A stretch of 64,000 bases of DNA from CBDFNC01 sp965249895 (GTDB taxonomy: Bacteria; Pseudomonadota; Gammaproteobacteria; Enterobacterales; CBDFNC01). Below, in pieces: positions 34,981-43,198 of the stretch. The notes beneath the pieces are model-generated. The model did no database searches. It was given only the letters and a program-made list of their open reading frames with translations, and was not told the DNA's origin. Position 1 is the stretch's first letter. Every line of letters starts with the position of its first letter. Both the position numbers and the translations under genes were made by a program. Location of the stretch: positions 1,736,001 to 1,800,000 of the forward strand of contig CBDFNC010000005.1 in the NCBI GenBank assembly GCA_965249895.1, read 5' to 3'.

Positions 34981-35511
34981 ATGAGCCTTAACCTTGTGCC
35001 TGCTGGCAAAAATCTACCAGAAGATTTTAATGTAATCATCGAAATCCCTGCAAATGCAGATCCTATCAAATATGAAGTTGATAAGGACTCAGGGGCAATT
35101 TTCGTTGATCGCTTTATGTCGGCACCTATGTTTTACCCAGCTAACTATGGCTATATCAACCACACTCTGTCCCTGGATGGAGACCCGGTAGACGTGTTGG
35201 TCCCGACACCATTCCCTTTGCTGGCAGGCTCTGTGATCCGCTGTCGCGCCGTTGGCGTACTAAATATGACTGATGAGTCCGGTGAAGATGCCAAGATCAT
35301 TGCTGTTCCACACAGTAAATTAAGCAAAGAGTATGACAACATCAAGGACATCGAAGATGTACCTGAACTGCTAAAAGCACAGATCAAACACTTCTTCGAG
35401 CGTTATAAAGAGCTGGAATCAGGTAAGTGGGTTAAAGTTGAAGGCTGGGCAAACCGCGAAGCGGCCGAGCAAGAAATTATCTCCTCTTACGAGCGTGCGC
35501 AAAACAAGTAA
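34981..35511 (+). CDS. ppa: Inorganic pyrophosphatase
   Basis: Hydrolyses pyrophosphate, pulling forward activation reactions such as the ATP sulfurylase step of the Cys cluster. The 176-residue protein (E. coli 176) has the family-I motifs YEVDKDSGAIFVDRF, FYPANYGYI and the metal-binding DGDPVDVLV (Asp66, Asp68, Asp71), then KWVKVEGW near the end. The promoter must lie within or after the tandem array, since the last array unit ends about 70 bp upstream. A terminator follows. Confidence 0.96.
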   Translation: MSLNLVPAGKNLPEDFNVIIEIPANADPIKYEVDKDSGAIFVDRFMSAPMFYPANYGYINHTLSLDGDPVDVLVPTPFPLLAGSVIRCRAVGVLNMTDESGEDAKIIAVPHSKLSKEYDNIKDIEDVPELLKAQIKHFFERYKELESGKWVKVEGWANREAAEQEIISSYERAQNK

Positions 35512-35520
35512 TTGTGCCTG

Positions 35521-35545
35521 GCCGCTCTTTAGGGAGCGGCTTTTT
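35521..35545 (+). terminator. Terminator after ppa
   Basis: Stem GCCGCTC/GAGCGGC with a short TTTAGG loop, then TTTTT. It overlaps the last codons of the convergent secreted-protein gene. Confidence 0.8.
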
Positions 35546-35879
35546 GCGCAGGTTTGTCCACTTCAATATACATTTGCTGCCCCTGATGTTGATAGGGCCG
35601 ATAGTATTGACTGCCACAGTGATAGTAATTCATTGGCTCAGGTAACATCAAACATCCCGGAGGTAATTGATAAAGCCAGTTAAGGGCATTCTGCCTTCTT
35701 AATTGCTCTTCCCATTGGTATTGCTTTACCAACTCCCTTTTAAGCGCCCAGGGATCAACAGGGGCCGGCTCAGAGCTTTTCCTCACCGTCACCTGCCCGG
35801 CATTAACCTGTAAAGCCAGACAGATTAATAGAACTCCAGATGCAGCCATTTTAAGTGGCAAAGCTAAACTTAGTTTCAT
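35529..35879 (-). CDS. Small secreted protein of unknown function
   Basis: A 116-residue protein with a signal peptide of about 27 residues (cleavage near VNAGQ). The mature part has a polar helix (RELVKQYQWEEQLRRQN) and two cysteines (in PPGCLML and YHCGSQYY) that could form one disulfide, then a tyrosine/proline/glutamine-rich end. I do not recognise the family. It is convergent with ppa and its 3' end overlaps the ppa terminator. Confidence 0.6.
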   Translation of the reverse strand: MKLSLALPLKMAASGVLLICLALQVNAGQVTVRKSSEPAPVDPWALKRELVKQYQWEEQLRRQNALNWLYQLPPGCLMLPEPMNYYHCGSQYYRPYQHQGQQMYIEVDKPAQKAAP

Positions 35880-35959
35880 TATTCACTCCTTCCCGATAAA
35901 CCTATCGTAAAACACGCTAGATACCAATTGTCTGATCCTTGCTTATCTTTGTATCCTGT

Positions 35960-36060
35960 CACTATTCAGATAAACACTGATTAACCGCGTAGTTATTACG
36001 ATTGTCGTGAGACTCCCTGATTAAAGGGGTTGACCCGCATTTAATGCGGGTCATTTTTTA
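35960..36060 (+). ncRNA. Candidate small RNA with its own terminator
   Basis: A terminator hairpin TGACCCGCAT/ATGCGGGTCA followed by TTTTTT (36029-36056) stands in a gap with no open reading frame feeding into it: the upstream gene is on the other strand. About 60-70 bp before it is a weak sigma70-like pair TTGCTT (35939) and TATTCA, 18 bp apart. This would give a transcript of roughly 90 nt starting near 35970. It does not match an sRNA I recognise. Inference only. Confidence 0.4.
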
Positions 36061-36133
36061 ATCCTAGCTATCAATGCCTTAAGCCATTTCGAGTATACTT
36101 GCTTTACTCAACTCCTACCCCTAAGGCAATAAA

Positions 36134-36373
36134 ATGAAACTAAAAATCGTCCTCATTCCGGGTTTACTATTTACTCTCAGCGGCTGTGCACAAAACGCGG
36201 CGCAACAACAAACCACCCAGTGCCCTACTGAACGCCCTGCTATGTGTACCATGGACTACACGCCAGTTTGCGGTAACTCCATCGAAGGCCAACAACAAAC
36301 CTATAGCAATGGATGTAGCGCTTGTGCTAACGAAACAGTTACCAGTTACACCCAGGGTGAATGTAAAAATTAA
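36134..36373 (+). CDS. Kazal-type protease-inhibitor-like lipoprotein
   Basis: A 79-residue protein with a lipoprotein signal (LSGC, Cys18) and a small cysteine-rich domain. The pattern CPTERPAMCTMDYTPVCG, then TYSNGCSACANET and GEC, has six cysteines with the spacing of Kazal-type serine protease inhibitors, including the hallmark PVCG...TYSNGCSAC. It would sit on the outer membrane or in the periplasm and may protect against host or own proteases. The partner protease is unknown. It appears to be transcribed alone. Confidence 0.8.
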   Translation: MKLKIVLIPGLLFTLSGCAQNAAQQQTTQCPTERPAMCTMDYTPVCGNSIEGQQQTYSNGCSACANETVTSYTQGECKN

Positions 36374-36521
36374 CTACTGATCAGACCTCTTAATTAATAC
36401 TTAATAATCAATTGAGTATCTAGCTAGTACAAAAATACAGATCACTTTTGGCAAGAATTATTTGAACTGGATCCCGTTTTTAGCCTATCTAGTTAATAGA
36501 GAGGCTAAAAATGGAGTGCCT

Positions 36522-37463
36522 ATGTTAGATGTCTTTATTAGGACCAAGTTTGTTCTTGCCGCTTTGTTAACTGCGACTTTTTTTAACGTTTCAGCGCAAC
36601 AAACAGGCACACAGCCAGCCCCCACAGATGAAGTGGAAGATTCAGTCTCGCTACAGTGGTTTTGGCAAAATGAATATGGTCGCCAGCAAGAATTAAATGT
36701 TTATTTTGGTAAAGAATTAGTAAAGCAAGGATATGGTGACAAACAAAAAATAAACTACACACTTAGCTATCCGGTACAGGCATTACATACCTATTTGGGC
36801 CCTAGGCTGATCCATGTAATGCGTACCATCAACCAATACTCCCCACAATCCGCCACCAAGTTTGTCAACCTGGAGCACGCCTTTTCAACCCGGGATAAGA
36901 GTCCCGAGTCAGAAATGTTCTGGCAAGCTTATTATCAGTACCAGGACGATGCCTTTAACTTTTTAAAGGTTAGTCCTTGCATTAACCAGGAAGACAACTC
37001 CATTCCCTGTGTCAGACCTAATTATTCACAGATATTTTACGACTATCGCGAAGCTTTTCGTGCTATCGCCGAACAGTTAAAATCATCGGAAGGGCAACCG
37101 GCATCAATCAGCAACGCTCAGCACTGGGTATTTACCATACCTCAAGCAGAAGAGCATTTATCCAGCTTCGCACCACCAATATCTGTATTAAGGGAAAATG
37201 CAGCAGACAGTGATGAGAAAGCCTTATTATTAGCCACCCTAATTAGTCAACTGGCACCTGATTACCGCATGTACCTGATTTATCCAGCTAACAGTAACGG
37301 CAGTGTATCACCGGCCTGGCTTACCATAGAGTCTAAAAGTGGTGCCAACGGTGTACCAGTGGTGATAAATGACACTCCTCATACGCTTATTTCCGGATCA
37401 CCTTCACTACTAAAGCAAATGATGGTTTCGGAAACAAAAATGGTCAGTGAATCCCTTTATTAA
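36522..37463 (+). CDS. Secreted or periplasmic protein of unknown function
   Basis: The ATG at 36522 has GGAG nine bases upstream and gives 313 residues. A signal peptide (residues 1-25, cleavage near VSAQQ) precedes a domain with no motif I recognise. It is rich in Tyr, Gln and Asn, and includes two cysteines close together (SPCINQEDNSIPCV). Phrases such as DSDEKALLLATLISQLAPDYRMYLIYP suggest a regular alpha/beta domain, perhaps transglutaminase-like, but the catalytic triad cannot be placed. A TTG at 36462 would add a 20-residue leader and is not preferred. Confidence 0.6.
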   Translation: MLDVFIRTKFVLAALLTATFFNVSAQQTGTQPAPTDEVEDSVSLQWFWQNEYGRQQELNVYFGKELVKQGYGDKQKINYTLSYPVQALHTYLGPRLIHVMRTINQYSPQSATKFVNLEHAFSTRDKSPESEMFWQAYYQYQDDAFNFLKVSPCINQEDNSIPCVRPNYSQIFYDYREAFRAIAEQLKSSEGQPASISNAQHWVFTIPQAEEHLSSFAPPISVLRENAADSDEKALLLATLISQLAPDYRMYLIYPANSNGSVSPAWLTIESKSGANGVPVVINDTPHTLISGSPSLLKQMMVSETKMVSESLY

Positions 37464-37557
37464 CCGAGCCGGCCTTAGGGTCGGCCAACTCGCCCCTGCG
37501 AGGGCTTTGAATGACTGCCAGCTAAAAACAAACTAGTGTAAATAAGATGCGCATATC

Positions 37558-37576
37558 AATGAATTGATATAACATC
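37558..37576. promoter_or_regulatory. Zur-box-like operator before the zinc operon
   Basis: AATGAATTGATATAACATC matches the gammaproteobacterial Zur consensus AATGTTATAnTATAACATT at 13 of 18 defined positions, with one half-site (TATAACAT) intact. It lies about 37 bp upstream of the ytfJ ATG, a normal operator position. The downstream genes are zinc-linked, which supports the assignment. Inference. Confidence 0.5.
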
Positions 37577-37612
37577 ACACTCACTTTGGGAAGAGACCGG
37601 AGAACGTTAACA

Positions 37613-38164
37613 ATGAAAACAATTATTTTTACCCTCCTGTTCGCCGTTAGCAGTGCTTATGCACAAGTTGAAATGGACAAATCTCTGCCTGGCGTGCATA
37701 TCACAGACAAAGGCCAGATGGTTATCGAAGGCGATAAATTTAACTATCAAGCCTGGTCATCCAAAGCGCTTATTTCCAAAGTATTTCTAATTCAGCACAT
37801 TGCTGGCCGAACCAGTGCGAAGGAACTTAACGCCGGCCTAATCAAAGCCATCAAACAAGCTAAATTCCCCAAGGCTGAATATCAAACGGTTAATATCATT
37901 AATCTGGATGATGCAATCAATTGGGGAACGGGATCTTTTGTCGAGAGTAAAACCCAGGATAGTAAGAAAACTTTTCCCTGGTCTAGCTTTATTCTTGATG
38001 AAAACAGCACGGCTAAAAAGCGCTGGCAGCTGGCTGACAACAGCAGCGCCATCATAGTGTTAGACCAACACCAAAAAGTAGTCTTCTTTAAAGACGGTCA
38101 ACTGGATGACAATGAAGTGTCCCAGGTGATTAAAACCATAGACAGCTTAATTCAAGGTAAATGA
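37613..38164 (+). CDS. ytfJ: YtfJ family periplasmic thioredoxin-fold protein
   Basis: A 183-residue protein (E. coli YtfJ 184) with a signal peptide (cleavage after AYA near residue 17) and a thioredoxin-like fold but no CXXC. The family signature is visible in VFLIQHIAGRTSAKELNAGL, WGTGSFVESKTQDSK and FPWSSFILDENS. The ATG at 37613 follows GGAG; a TTG nine codons earlier is less likely. Function is unknown. Here it is the first gene of the probable zinc operon and overlaps the next gene by 4 nt. Confidence 0.85.
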   Translation: MKTIIFTLLFAVSSAYAQVEMDKSLPGVHITDKGQMVIEGDKFNYQAWSSKALISKVFLIQHIAGRTSAKELNAGLIKAIKQAKFPKAEYQTVNIINLDDAINWGTGSFVESKTQDSKKTFPWSSFILDENSTAKKRWQLADNSSAIIVLDQHQKVVFFKDGQLDDNEVSQVIKTIDSLIQGK

Positions 38165-38436
38165 ATTTCAAGCCCCTAGCGACGCTCTTATTGCTGTGCT
38201 GGTTGCTTCAACAACCAGCGTTAGCATACCATGCGACTGCAGACGCACTGGATCAGCAGCACCAGCACTATTGCTCATTATGCATTCAGCTGGATTTACA
38301 AAAGAAAGGGTCAAGCTACCAGCCAGTTCAGGCTGATATTCAAACTCACGCTCACATTCAACCCATTACCAGAGCCTGGTCGCTTGCCCTGATTGAAAGC
38401 AGCGCCTTTCTGGTCAGGGCTCCGCCTGTTTCCTAA
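38161..38436 (+). CDS. Small secreted His/Cys protein of the zinc operon
   Basis: A 91-residue protein with a signal peptide (about residues 1-22, cleavage after ALA) and a metal-binding-looking segment DQQHQHYCSLCIQLD (two His and a CxxC), then THAHIQP. Its start overlaps the ytfJ stop (ATGA). Small proteins of this type occur next to zinc-uptake genes in Vibrio and relatives; a zinc-related periplasmic role is inferred from context and the ligands. No named family is certain. Confidence 0.65.
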   Translation: MNFKPLATLLLLCWLLQQPALAYHATADALDQQHQHYCSLCIQLDLQKKGSSYQPVQADIQTHAHIQPITRAWSLALIESSAFLVRAPPVS

Positions 38437-38477
38437 ATTCACCCAGGGAAAAATTCACTCACATTTAGGAAACAACA

Positions 38478-39128
38478 ATGAATAAGACATTAATCTGCCT
38501 TAGTATACTGACGCTTTCTTCAGCGTCCGCCTTGGCAGAACAGCACAGACACCATGGTGCCCATGAACACGGCGCCGCACAATTAAACTTGGTGCTAGAC
38601 GGAAAACTCGGTCAGTTAGAAGTCAACTCACCGGCCGCCAATATTCTCGGCTTTGAACATAAGCCTAAAAATACAGAGCAAAAGAAAAGCGTAAAGACAG
38701 CTAAAGCCAAGCTGAACTCGCCGGAAACCCTGTTTGTTTTTAACCCTGAGGCCCAGTGCCGATTCACTGAGGTTAAGCTGGAAAGCGACTTGTTTGAAGA
38801 TAAACATGGTCATGACCATGACGATCATCACAAAGATGCCCATGACGATCATCACAAAGATGACCATGACGACCACCATGAAGATGAGCATGACGATCAT
38901 CACAAAGATGACCATGAAAGCGATCACAAGCACAGTGATCACAGTGATCACAGTGATATACATGCAAGGTATAGCTTCCACTGTGAACAGCCAGACAAGC
39001 TGAAAACAATCAATATGGCCTTGTTAACTGAATTCCCTCTGACTCATGAATTAAGGATCCAAGCCATATTAGATAACCGTCAGCTTTCTAAGGAAGTGAC
39101 GCAGAAAAACACCCTATTCACCTGGTAA
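38478..39128 (+). CDS. zrgA: Zinc uptake protein ZrgA (DUF2796)
   Basis: Periplasmic zinc-binding component of the Zrg system known from Vibrio anguillarum. The signal peptide ends near SALA (residue 20). The mature N-terminus has EQHRHHGAHEHG, then the DUF2796 core (AQLNLVLDG and NSPAANILGFEH). Residues 109-161 are an expanded His/Asp repeat (DDHHKD and variants), and the C-terminal part ends ELRIQAILDN and LFTW. The DNA of the His/Asp stretch is a tandem repeat, so its length probably varies between strains. ABC ATPase and permease genes follow. Confidence 0.9.
   Translation: MNKTLICLSILTLSSASALAEQHRHHGAHEHGAAQLNLVLDGKLGQLEVNSPAANILGFEHKPKNTEQKKSVKTAKAKLNSPETLFVFNPEAQCRFTEVKLESDLFEDKHGHDHDDHHKDAHDDHHKDDHDDHHEDEHDDHHKDDHESDHKHSDHSDHSDIHARYSFHCEQPDKLKTINMALLTEFPLTHELRIQAILDNRQLSKEVTQKNTLFTW
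38815..38960 (+). repeat. His/Asp-coding minisatellite in zrgA
   Basis: Repeats built on GATGACCATGACGATCATCA-like units (18-30 bp periods), ending in three 9-bp copies of CACAGTGAT. It encodes the metal-binding tract of ZrgA and remains in frame. Confidence 0.85.
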
Positions 39129-39163
39129 TTGAGGGGCGGCCTTGCGCCGCCTAATTAACAAAC

Positions 39164-39862
39164 ATGACGACTCAACCTATATTAGCCATTTCCGACCTCA
39201 AATACCGTTGGCAAAAATCCAAACCTCTGACCTTGGATATACCCGAGCTAAGTATTCACAAAGGAGAAAAAGTATTCCTTAAAGGTCCCAGCGGCAGCGG
39301 AAAGTCCACCTTGTTGGGGTTAATTGCCGGGGTTAATTTGCCCGAATCAGGCCAGGTAAAACTGCTTGGCCAGGACACGGCTAAGCTGAAAGCCAGCAAA
39401 CGAGATCATTTTCGGGCCGACCATATCGGTTATATTTTCCAGCAGTTTAACCTGTTGCCCTATTTAACCGTGGTTGAAAACGTCACCTTACCCTGTTATT
39501 TCTCAAATAAACGGAAAAGCAGCGCATTGCAACTTAGTGGCGAACTGAATAAGGAAGCCAACCGCTTACTCGAACATCTGGAGATCCCAGCTAGCCTGCG
39601 TCACAGTAAAGTCACTGAACTCAGTATCGGACAACAACAACGGGTAGCTGCCGCCAGAGCCTTGATTGGCAGACCTGAAATCCTCATAGCCGATGAACCC
39701 ACTTCAGCCCTGGATACGGACACTCGCGAAGCCTTTATTCAGCTGTTATTTAAAGAGTGTCAGCAAGCCAATACCAGCCTACTGTTTGTCAGTCATGATC
39801 CGGGTTTACAGCCCTTGTTTGATCATCAATTAGACCTAAATCAAATTAATCAGGCGGTATAA
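39164..39862 (+). CDS. ABC transporter ATPase of the Zrg system
   Basis: A 232-residue MacB/LolD-type ATPase: Walker A GPSGSGKST near 46-54, Q-loop YIFQQFNLLPYLTVVENV, signature LSIGQQQRVAAARAL (LSIGQ rather than LSGGQ), Walker B ILIADEPTSALD and switch His in FVSHD. The next gene, 2 nt on, is an FtsX-type permease, so the pair resembles LolCDE/MacB export or mechanotransmission systems rather than a classical importer. Placement after zrgA supports a role in zinc handling with ZrgA. Confidence 0.88.
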   Translation: MTTQPILAISDLKYRWQKSKPLTLDIPELSIHKGEKVFLKGPSGSGKSTLLGLIAGVNLPESGQVKLLGQDTAKLKASKRDHFRADHIGYIFQQFNLLPYLTVVENVTLPCYFSNKRKSSALQLSGELNKEANRLLEHLEIPASLRHSKVTELSIGQQQRVAAARALIGRPEILIADEPTSALDTDTREAFIQLLFKECQQANTSLLFVSHDPGLQPLFDHQLDLNQINQAV

Positions 39863-39864
39863 GC

Positions 39865-41121
39865 GTGGCAATTCTAAAGTTATCCCTTAAGAGCCTCTAT
39901 AACCGGCGAGGCACAGCAATACTGACAGTATTAGCCATAGCCCTGAGTGTGACCCTGTTATTAGGTGTTGAACGAATTCGCACCCAAGCCAAGGCTAGTT
40001 TTGCCAATACCATATCAGGCACAGACCTAATTGTCGGAGCCCGTACCGGGCAGGTACAATTACTGCTCTACTCCATTTTTCGCATTGGTAACGCTACCAA
40101 TAATATTTCCTGGGAAACCTATCAGGACATTAGCAAAAACAAAGCTGTAAAGTGGTCCGTACCCTTGTCCCTCGGTGACTCACATAAGGGTTTCAGAGTA
40201 CTGGGGACAACGCAGGATTATTTCACCCATTATCGATACGGTAAAAGCCAGGTCCTTGGCTTTGCCCAGGGGTTATCTTTCGCAACCCCTTTGCAAGCGG
40301 TAATTGGCGCTGAAGTAGCCCGTAAGCTGGGATATGAGCTGGGCCAGGAAGTTGTTATTGCCCATGGAGCGGCAGACGTATCCTTCACCAAACACGATAA
40401 CTTACCCTTTACTGTGGTCGGCATCCTGGCGCCTACAGCCACTCCTGTTGACAGAACAGTACACGTTTCTCTCGCCGGAATTGAAGCCATCCACTTCGGC
40501 TGGGACCAGGGAGGGCCGCGAGGCGCTAAATTAACACCGGCTCAACTGCAGCAAGTAGAATTGCAACCCAAGGTGATCACCGCCTTTTTACTTGGCCTCA
40601 ATAGTAAAATCCAAACCTTTCATTTACAGCGAAAAATTAACGAGTACCCTCAGGAAGCCATGATGGCAGTATTACCTGGCGTAGCCCTACTGGAACTGTG
40701 GAGCGTAATGGGTATCGCCGAGCAAGCGCTACTCGCAGTATCGGCATTCGTGGTTGTTGCCGGTTTAATCGGTATGCTCACCACTATATTAAGCAGCCTC
40801 AATGAACGTCGCAGGGAAATGGCTATTTTACGTTCGGTGGGCGCCAGGCCAGGCCATGTCTTTGGTTTACTTATTGCAGAGGCTGGCGCATTAGCCATTG
40901 CTGGCGCGTTAGCCGGTATTGTATTGCTCTACACTTTGTTGTTAATTGCCAAACCTGTAATCATGGACCAGTTTGGTCTTTATATTGCATTGGCGCCGCT
41001 GTCAACTTACGAATGGTCACTGGTTGGTTTGGTCATAGTATCGGGTTTCATTATCGGCCTGCTGCCTGCGTGGAAAGCCTACCGGCTATCGCTTTCCGAT
41101 GGCATGACTATCAGAATTTAG
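39865..41121 (+). CDS. FtsX/MacB-type ABC permease of the Zrg system
   Basis: Inner-membrane permease of 418 residues, GTG start directly after the ATPase gene. One N-terminal membrane helix (about 18-36) is followed by a large periplasmic domain and three C-terminal helices (about 290-310, 340-365, 380-405) with the FtsX-domain signature SSLNERRREMAILRSVGARP. The topology is that of LolC/MacB-type proteins. In Vibrio this transporter is part of the zinc-regulated zrg operon. The direction of transport is not settled by sequence. Confidence 0.87.
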   Translation: MAILKLSLKSLYNRRGTAILTVLAIALSVTLLLGVERIRTQAKASFANTISGTDLIVGARTGQVQLLLYSIFRIGNATNNISWETYQDISKNKAVKWSVPLSLGDSHKGFRVLGTTQDYFTHYRYGKSQVLGFAQGLSFATPLQAVIGAEVARKLGYELGQEVVIAHGAADVSFTKHDNLPFTVVGILAPTATPVDRTVHVSLAGIEAIHFGWDQGGPRGAKLTPAQLQQVELQPKVITAFLLGLNSKIQTFHLQRKINEYPQEAMMAVLPGVALLELWSVMGIAEQALLAVSAFVVVAGLIGMLTTILSSLNERRREMAILRSVGARPGHVFGLLIAEAGALAIAGALAGIVLLYTLLLIAKPVIMDQFGLYIALAPLSTYEWSLVGLVIVSGFIIGLLPAWKAYRLSLSDGMTIRI

Positions 41122-41131
41122 GGAGACAAGA

Positions 41132-41224
41132 ATGATGGCAGTACAAATCAATTTACTGGTCCCACAGGCCAAGAAAAGCAGCAATAGTTCACCAAATTGT
41201 AACGAAATAACAGTAAGCGCTTAG
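41132..41224 (+). CDS. Possible 30-residue gene between the Zrg permease and DUF3299
   Basis: Open frame with AGGGAG about six bases before the first ATG, beginning MMAVQINLLVPQAKKSSNSS and ending ITVSA. It fits between two genes of one operon and has a fair ribosome site, but no recognised domain. It could equally be a non-coding spacer. Confidence 0.3.
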   Translation: MMAVQINLLVPQAKKSSNSSPNCNEITVSA

Positions 41225-41234
41225 GGGTTAAATT

Positions 41235-41723
41235 ATGCAAATACTAAATAAATGGATAGTCATGTGTACTCTGCTATTGGCTAGCTCATTCGCTATGGCG
41301 ATAGAAAGCACTACGATGGAATGGGAAGATCTGCGGCCAGACTTTGAAAAGAAAGCCGATTTACAAGCCGCTATCAACCATTCCGGCGCACCAATCAATC
41401 AGGAACAATCCACTGTTGTCAATGTACGTAAAGAACTTGATGGCAAGCGAGTTCGCTTGCCCGGTTTTGTGGTGCCACTGGAAGGGGATGAAAACACTGT
41501 CACCGAATTTTTCCTGGTACCCTACTTCGGTGCCTGTATTCATGTTCCCGCTCCGCCGCCGAACCAGATTATTTATGTCAAATACCCAAAAGGCGCGCCC
41601 ATCGATGACCTTTGGGGTGCCGTCTGGCTGGAAGGCATAATAAAAACTGAAACCATGAGCAATGATTTAGCCACTGTCGGCTATTCCATGGACGGTCTAA
41701 AAATTGAAGTCTATGAAGACTAA
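41235..41723 (+). CDS. DUF3299 family secreted protein of the zinc operon
   Basis: A 162-residue protein with a signal peptide (cleavage after AMA near residue 22). The DUF3299 core is intact: MEWEDLRP, GKRVRLPGFVVPLE and the cysteine-containing FFLVPYFGACIHVPAPPPNQ. DUF3299 proteins are commonly found with zrg-type ABC genes and are thought to be periplasmic or lipoprotein-like partners. It is the last gene of the operon that starts at ytfJ; no hairpin terminator is obvious. Confidence 0.85.
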   Translation: MQILNKWIVMCTLLLASSFAMAIESTTMEWEDLRPDFEKKADLQAAINHSGAPINQEQSTVVNVRKELDGKRVRLPGFVVPLEGDENTVTEFFLVPYFGACIHVPAPPPNQIIYVKYPKGAPIDDLWGAVWLEGIIKTETMSNDLATVGYSMDGLKIEVYED

Positions 41724-41936
41724 CTAGCTAAATATGTGGCCAGGATCAACAGACTGGCTACATAACCCAGAGCTAAACAAATGATCCAAAAATTCCTTTT
41801 TACAGTTTGCATAATAGCCTCCAGATAAAACACAACCGCAACAATATTAACATCATAGAAACATAGTTAATACACGATTTTACTTGAAATTAGTTTCGTT
41901 TCTGACTAAAACACCTAATGGAACAAGGAAAGTAGA

Positions 41937-42806
41937 ATGGAACAAGATCAACCTAAAACCGTGCAGAAACTCGCAGCTAAGCCAGGAAAAGGCGACGGCG
42001 GCGTAAAAGGCAGCAAAGAAAAAGCCTTTGCCCTGGCTAAAAAGCACGGTATTGATGGCCTGTTGCTCAATAATAAACAAACCAGTTTTAGCGACAGAGC
42101 CGAGCACAGGGAAAGAATCGAAGCCGCGGCGAGACAAAAGAACCTCGAACAAATCATGGTATTGGCTACCCAGCAATGCGGTGATGACGCTGGCGTAGAA
42201 TTGGACAATGACTGGTTTACCGCTTTTATTAAGCTGGCGGAAGAGATCAGTAGTCGGAGTATGCAGCAGTTATGGGCTAAGATACTGTCTCTGGAAATCG
42301 CCAGCCCGGGCGCCTTCTCAGTAAAAGCGCTCACTACCCTGAAACAAATGACTCATAGGGAAGCCGTAGTATTTCAGCGTCTATGCAATCTGGCATCTCA
42401 TTTTGCCGGTGACAATGGCCACAAACTACTGACGGGTTATTTTCGCCTGCCCGGCTCTTTTCAAATGTTTAGCGCACCTACGCTGCACAAGTTGTCCCTT
42501 GGTAAATGCCGGATGCCCTACTCGCACCTGATGCTGTTAACAGATCTGGGGCTGATTTATGGTAATGAATTAGAGTCGGGTGAATTGACGTCAGACCAGC
42601 AACTTAAGGTAGTCAATAACGGCCTGGACTTAAACCTGGTGCCAAGCGGGAAACGGCTCAAGCTGTATTACTACAAGTTTACTCAGGTAGGTAACGAGCT
42701 AGTAAAGCTGATCCCAGAGGAACCCGATGACAGTTACATAGATGCGTTAAAGGAGCTGCTCGCTGCAGACTTTCAGTTCACCACGGGTGTAGATACCACA
42801 GCATAG
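41937..42806 (+). CDS. TIGR03899 family protein
   Basis: A 289-residue cytoplasmic protein of the family found in Vibrio, Shewanella and Colwellia. Typical segments are DRAEHRERIEAAARQKNLEQIM, shown in part as RAEHRERIEAAARQKN, WFTAFIKLAEEISSRSMQQLW, WAKILSLEIASPGAFSVKAL and the later YSHLMLLTDLGLIY. The middle part resembles DUF2806. Function is unknown. The 213-bp gap before it shows no gene, and it is not obviously linked to its neighbours. Confidence 0.85.
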   Translation: MEQDQPKTVQKLAAKPGKGDGGVKGSKEKAFALAKKHGIDGLLLNNKQTSFSDRAEHRERIEAAARQKNLEQIMVLATQQCGDDAGVELDNDWFTAFIKLAEEISSRSMQQLWAKILSLEIASPGAFSVKALTTLKQMTHREAVVFQRLCNLASHFAGDNGHKLLTGYFRLPGSFQMFSAPTLHKLSLGKCRMPYSHLMLLTDLGLIYGNELESGELTSDQQLKVVNNGLDLNLVPSGKRLKLYYYKFTQVGNELVKLIPEEPDDSYIDALKELLAADFQFTTGVDTTA

Positions 42807-42989
42807 TAAAGGAGTACTTTTGAAAAATTAAGAAAAAGTGTTTAAGAATATTCATAACCTACCCCGATCCCATCAGGTCTAATACTCGGCATCAAGATAA
42901 TGCCCACTCAAAGGGTTAGCCGGCACGATAGAAAATTTTGACCGCTGGCGAGATCAGACAAACAACCTGTACTCTTATCGTTAAAATAT

Positions 42990-43174
42990 ACCCTGCTTAT
43001 GAAGATAAAATTGGATATCTGCTTTACCAGACAAACCGTATAAATGAAGCCTGGCATTTTCCAACCCTTCAAGCCCCCTCTTCATATAATGACGGCTATA
43101 CGATAAAAGAAATTGGTGAATTCTTCTCTCTGCACCACTCCCGAGTAAGCCGAATAGCAAAAGGTAAGACCTGA
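42990..43174 (+). pseudogene. C-terminal relic of a REP-associated tyrosine transposase (RAYT)
   Basis: Only the tail survives. The segment DGYTIKEIGEFFSLHHSRVS followed by RIAKGKT is the DnaA-like helix-turn-helix tail of RAYT-type Y1 transposases, which normally reads YTLKEIGDYFGLHYSTVSRI. The catalytic HUH domain and Tyr are absent upstream. A REP-type palindrome follows 25 bp later, as expected for a RAYT locus. Confidence 0.7.
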
Positions 43175-43198
43175 CCCCGCCGTTACTTGCACTCTAAG

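Noticed and set aside
38628..39009. Minus-strand frames rich in Ile/Val/Met or His across zrgA
   Set aside because: Antisense of the His/Asp repeat of zrgA; composition is explained by the repeat.
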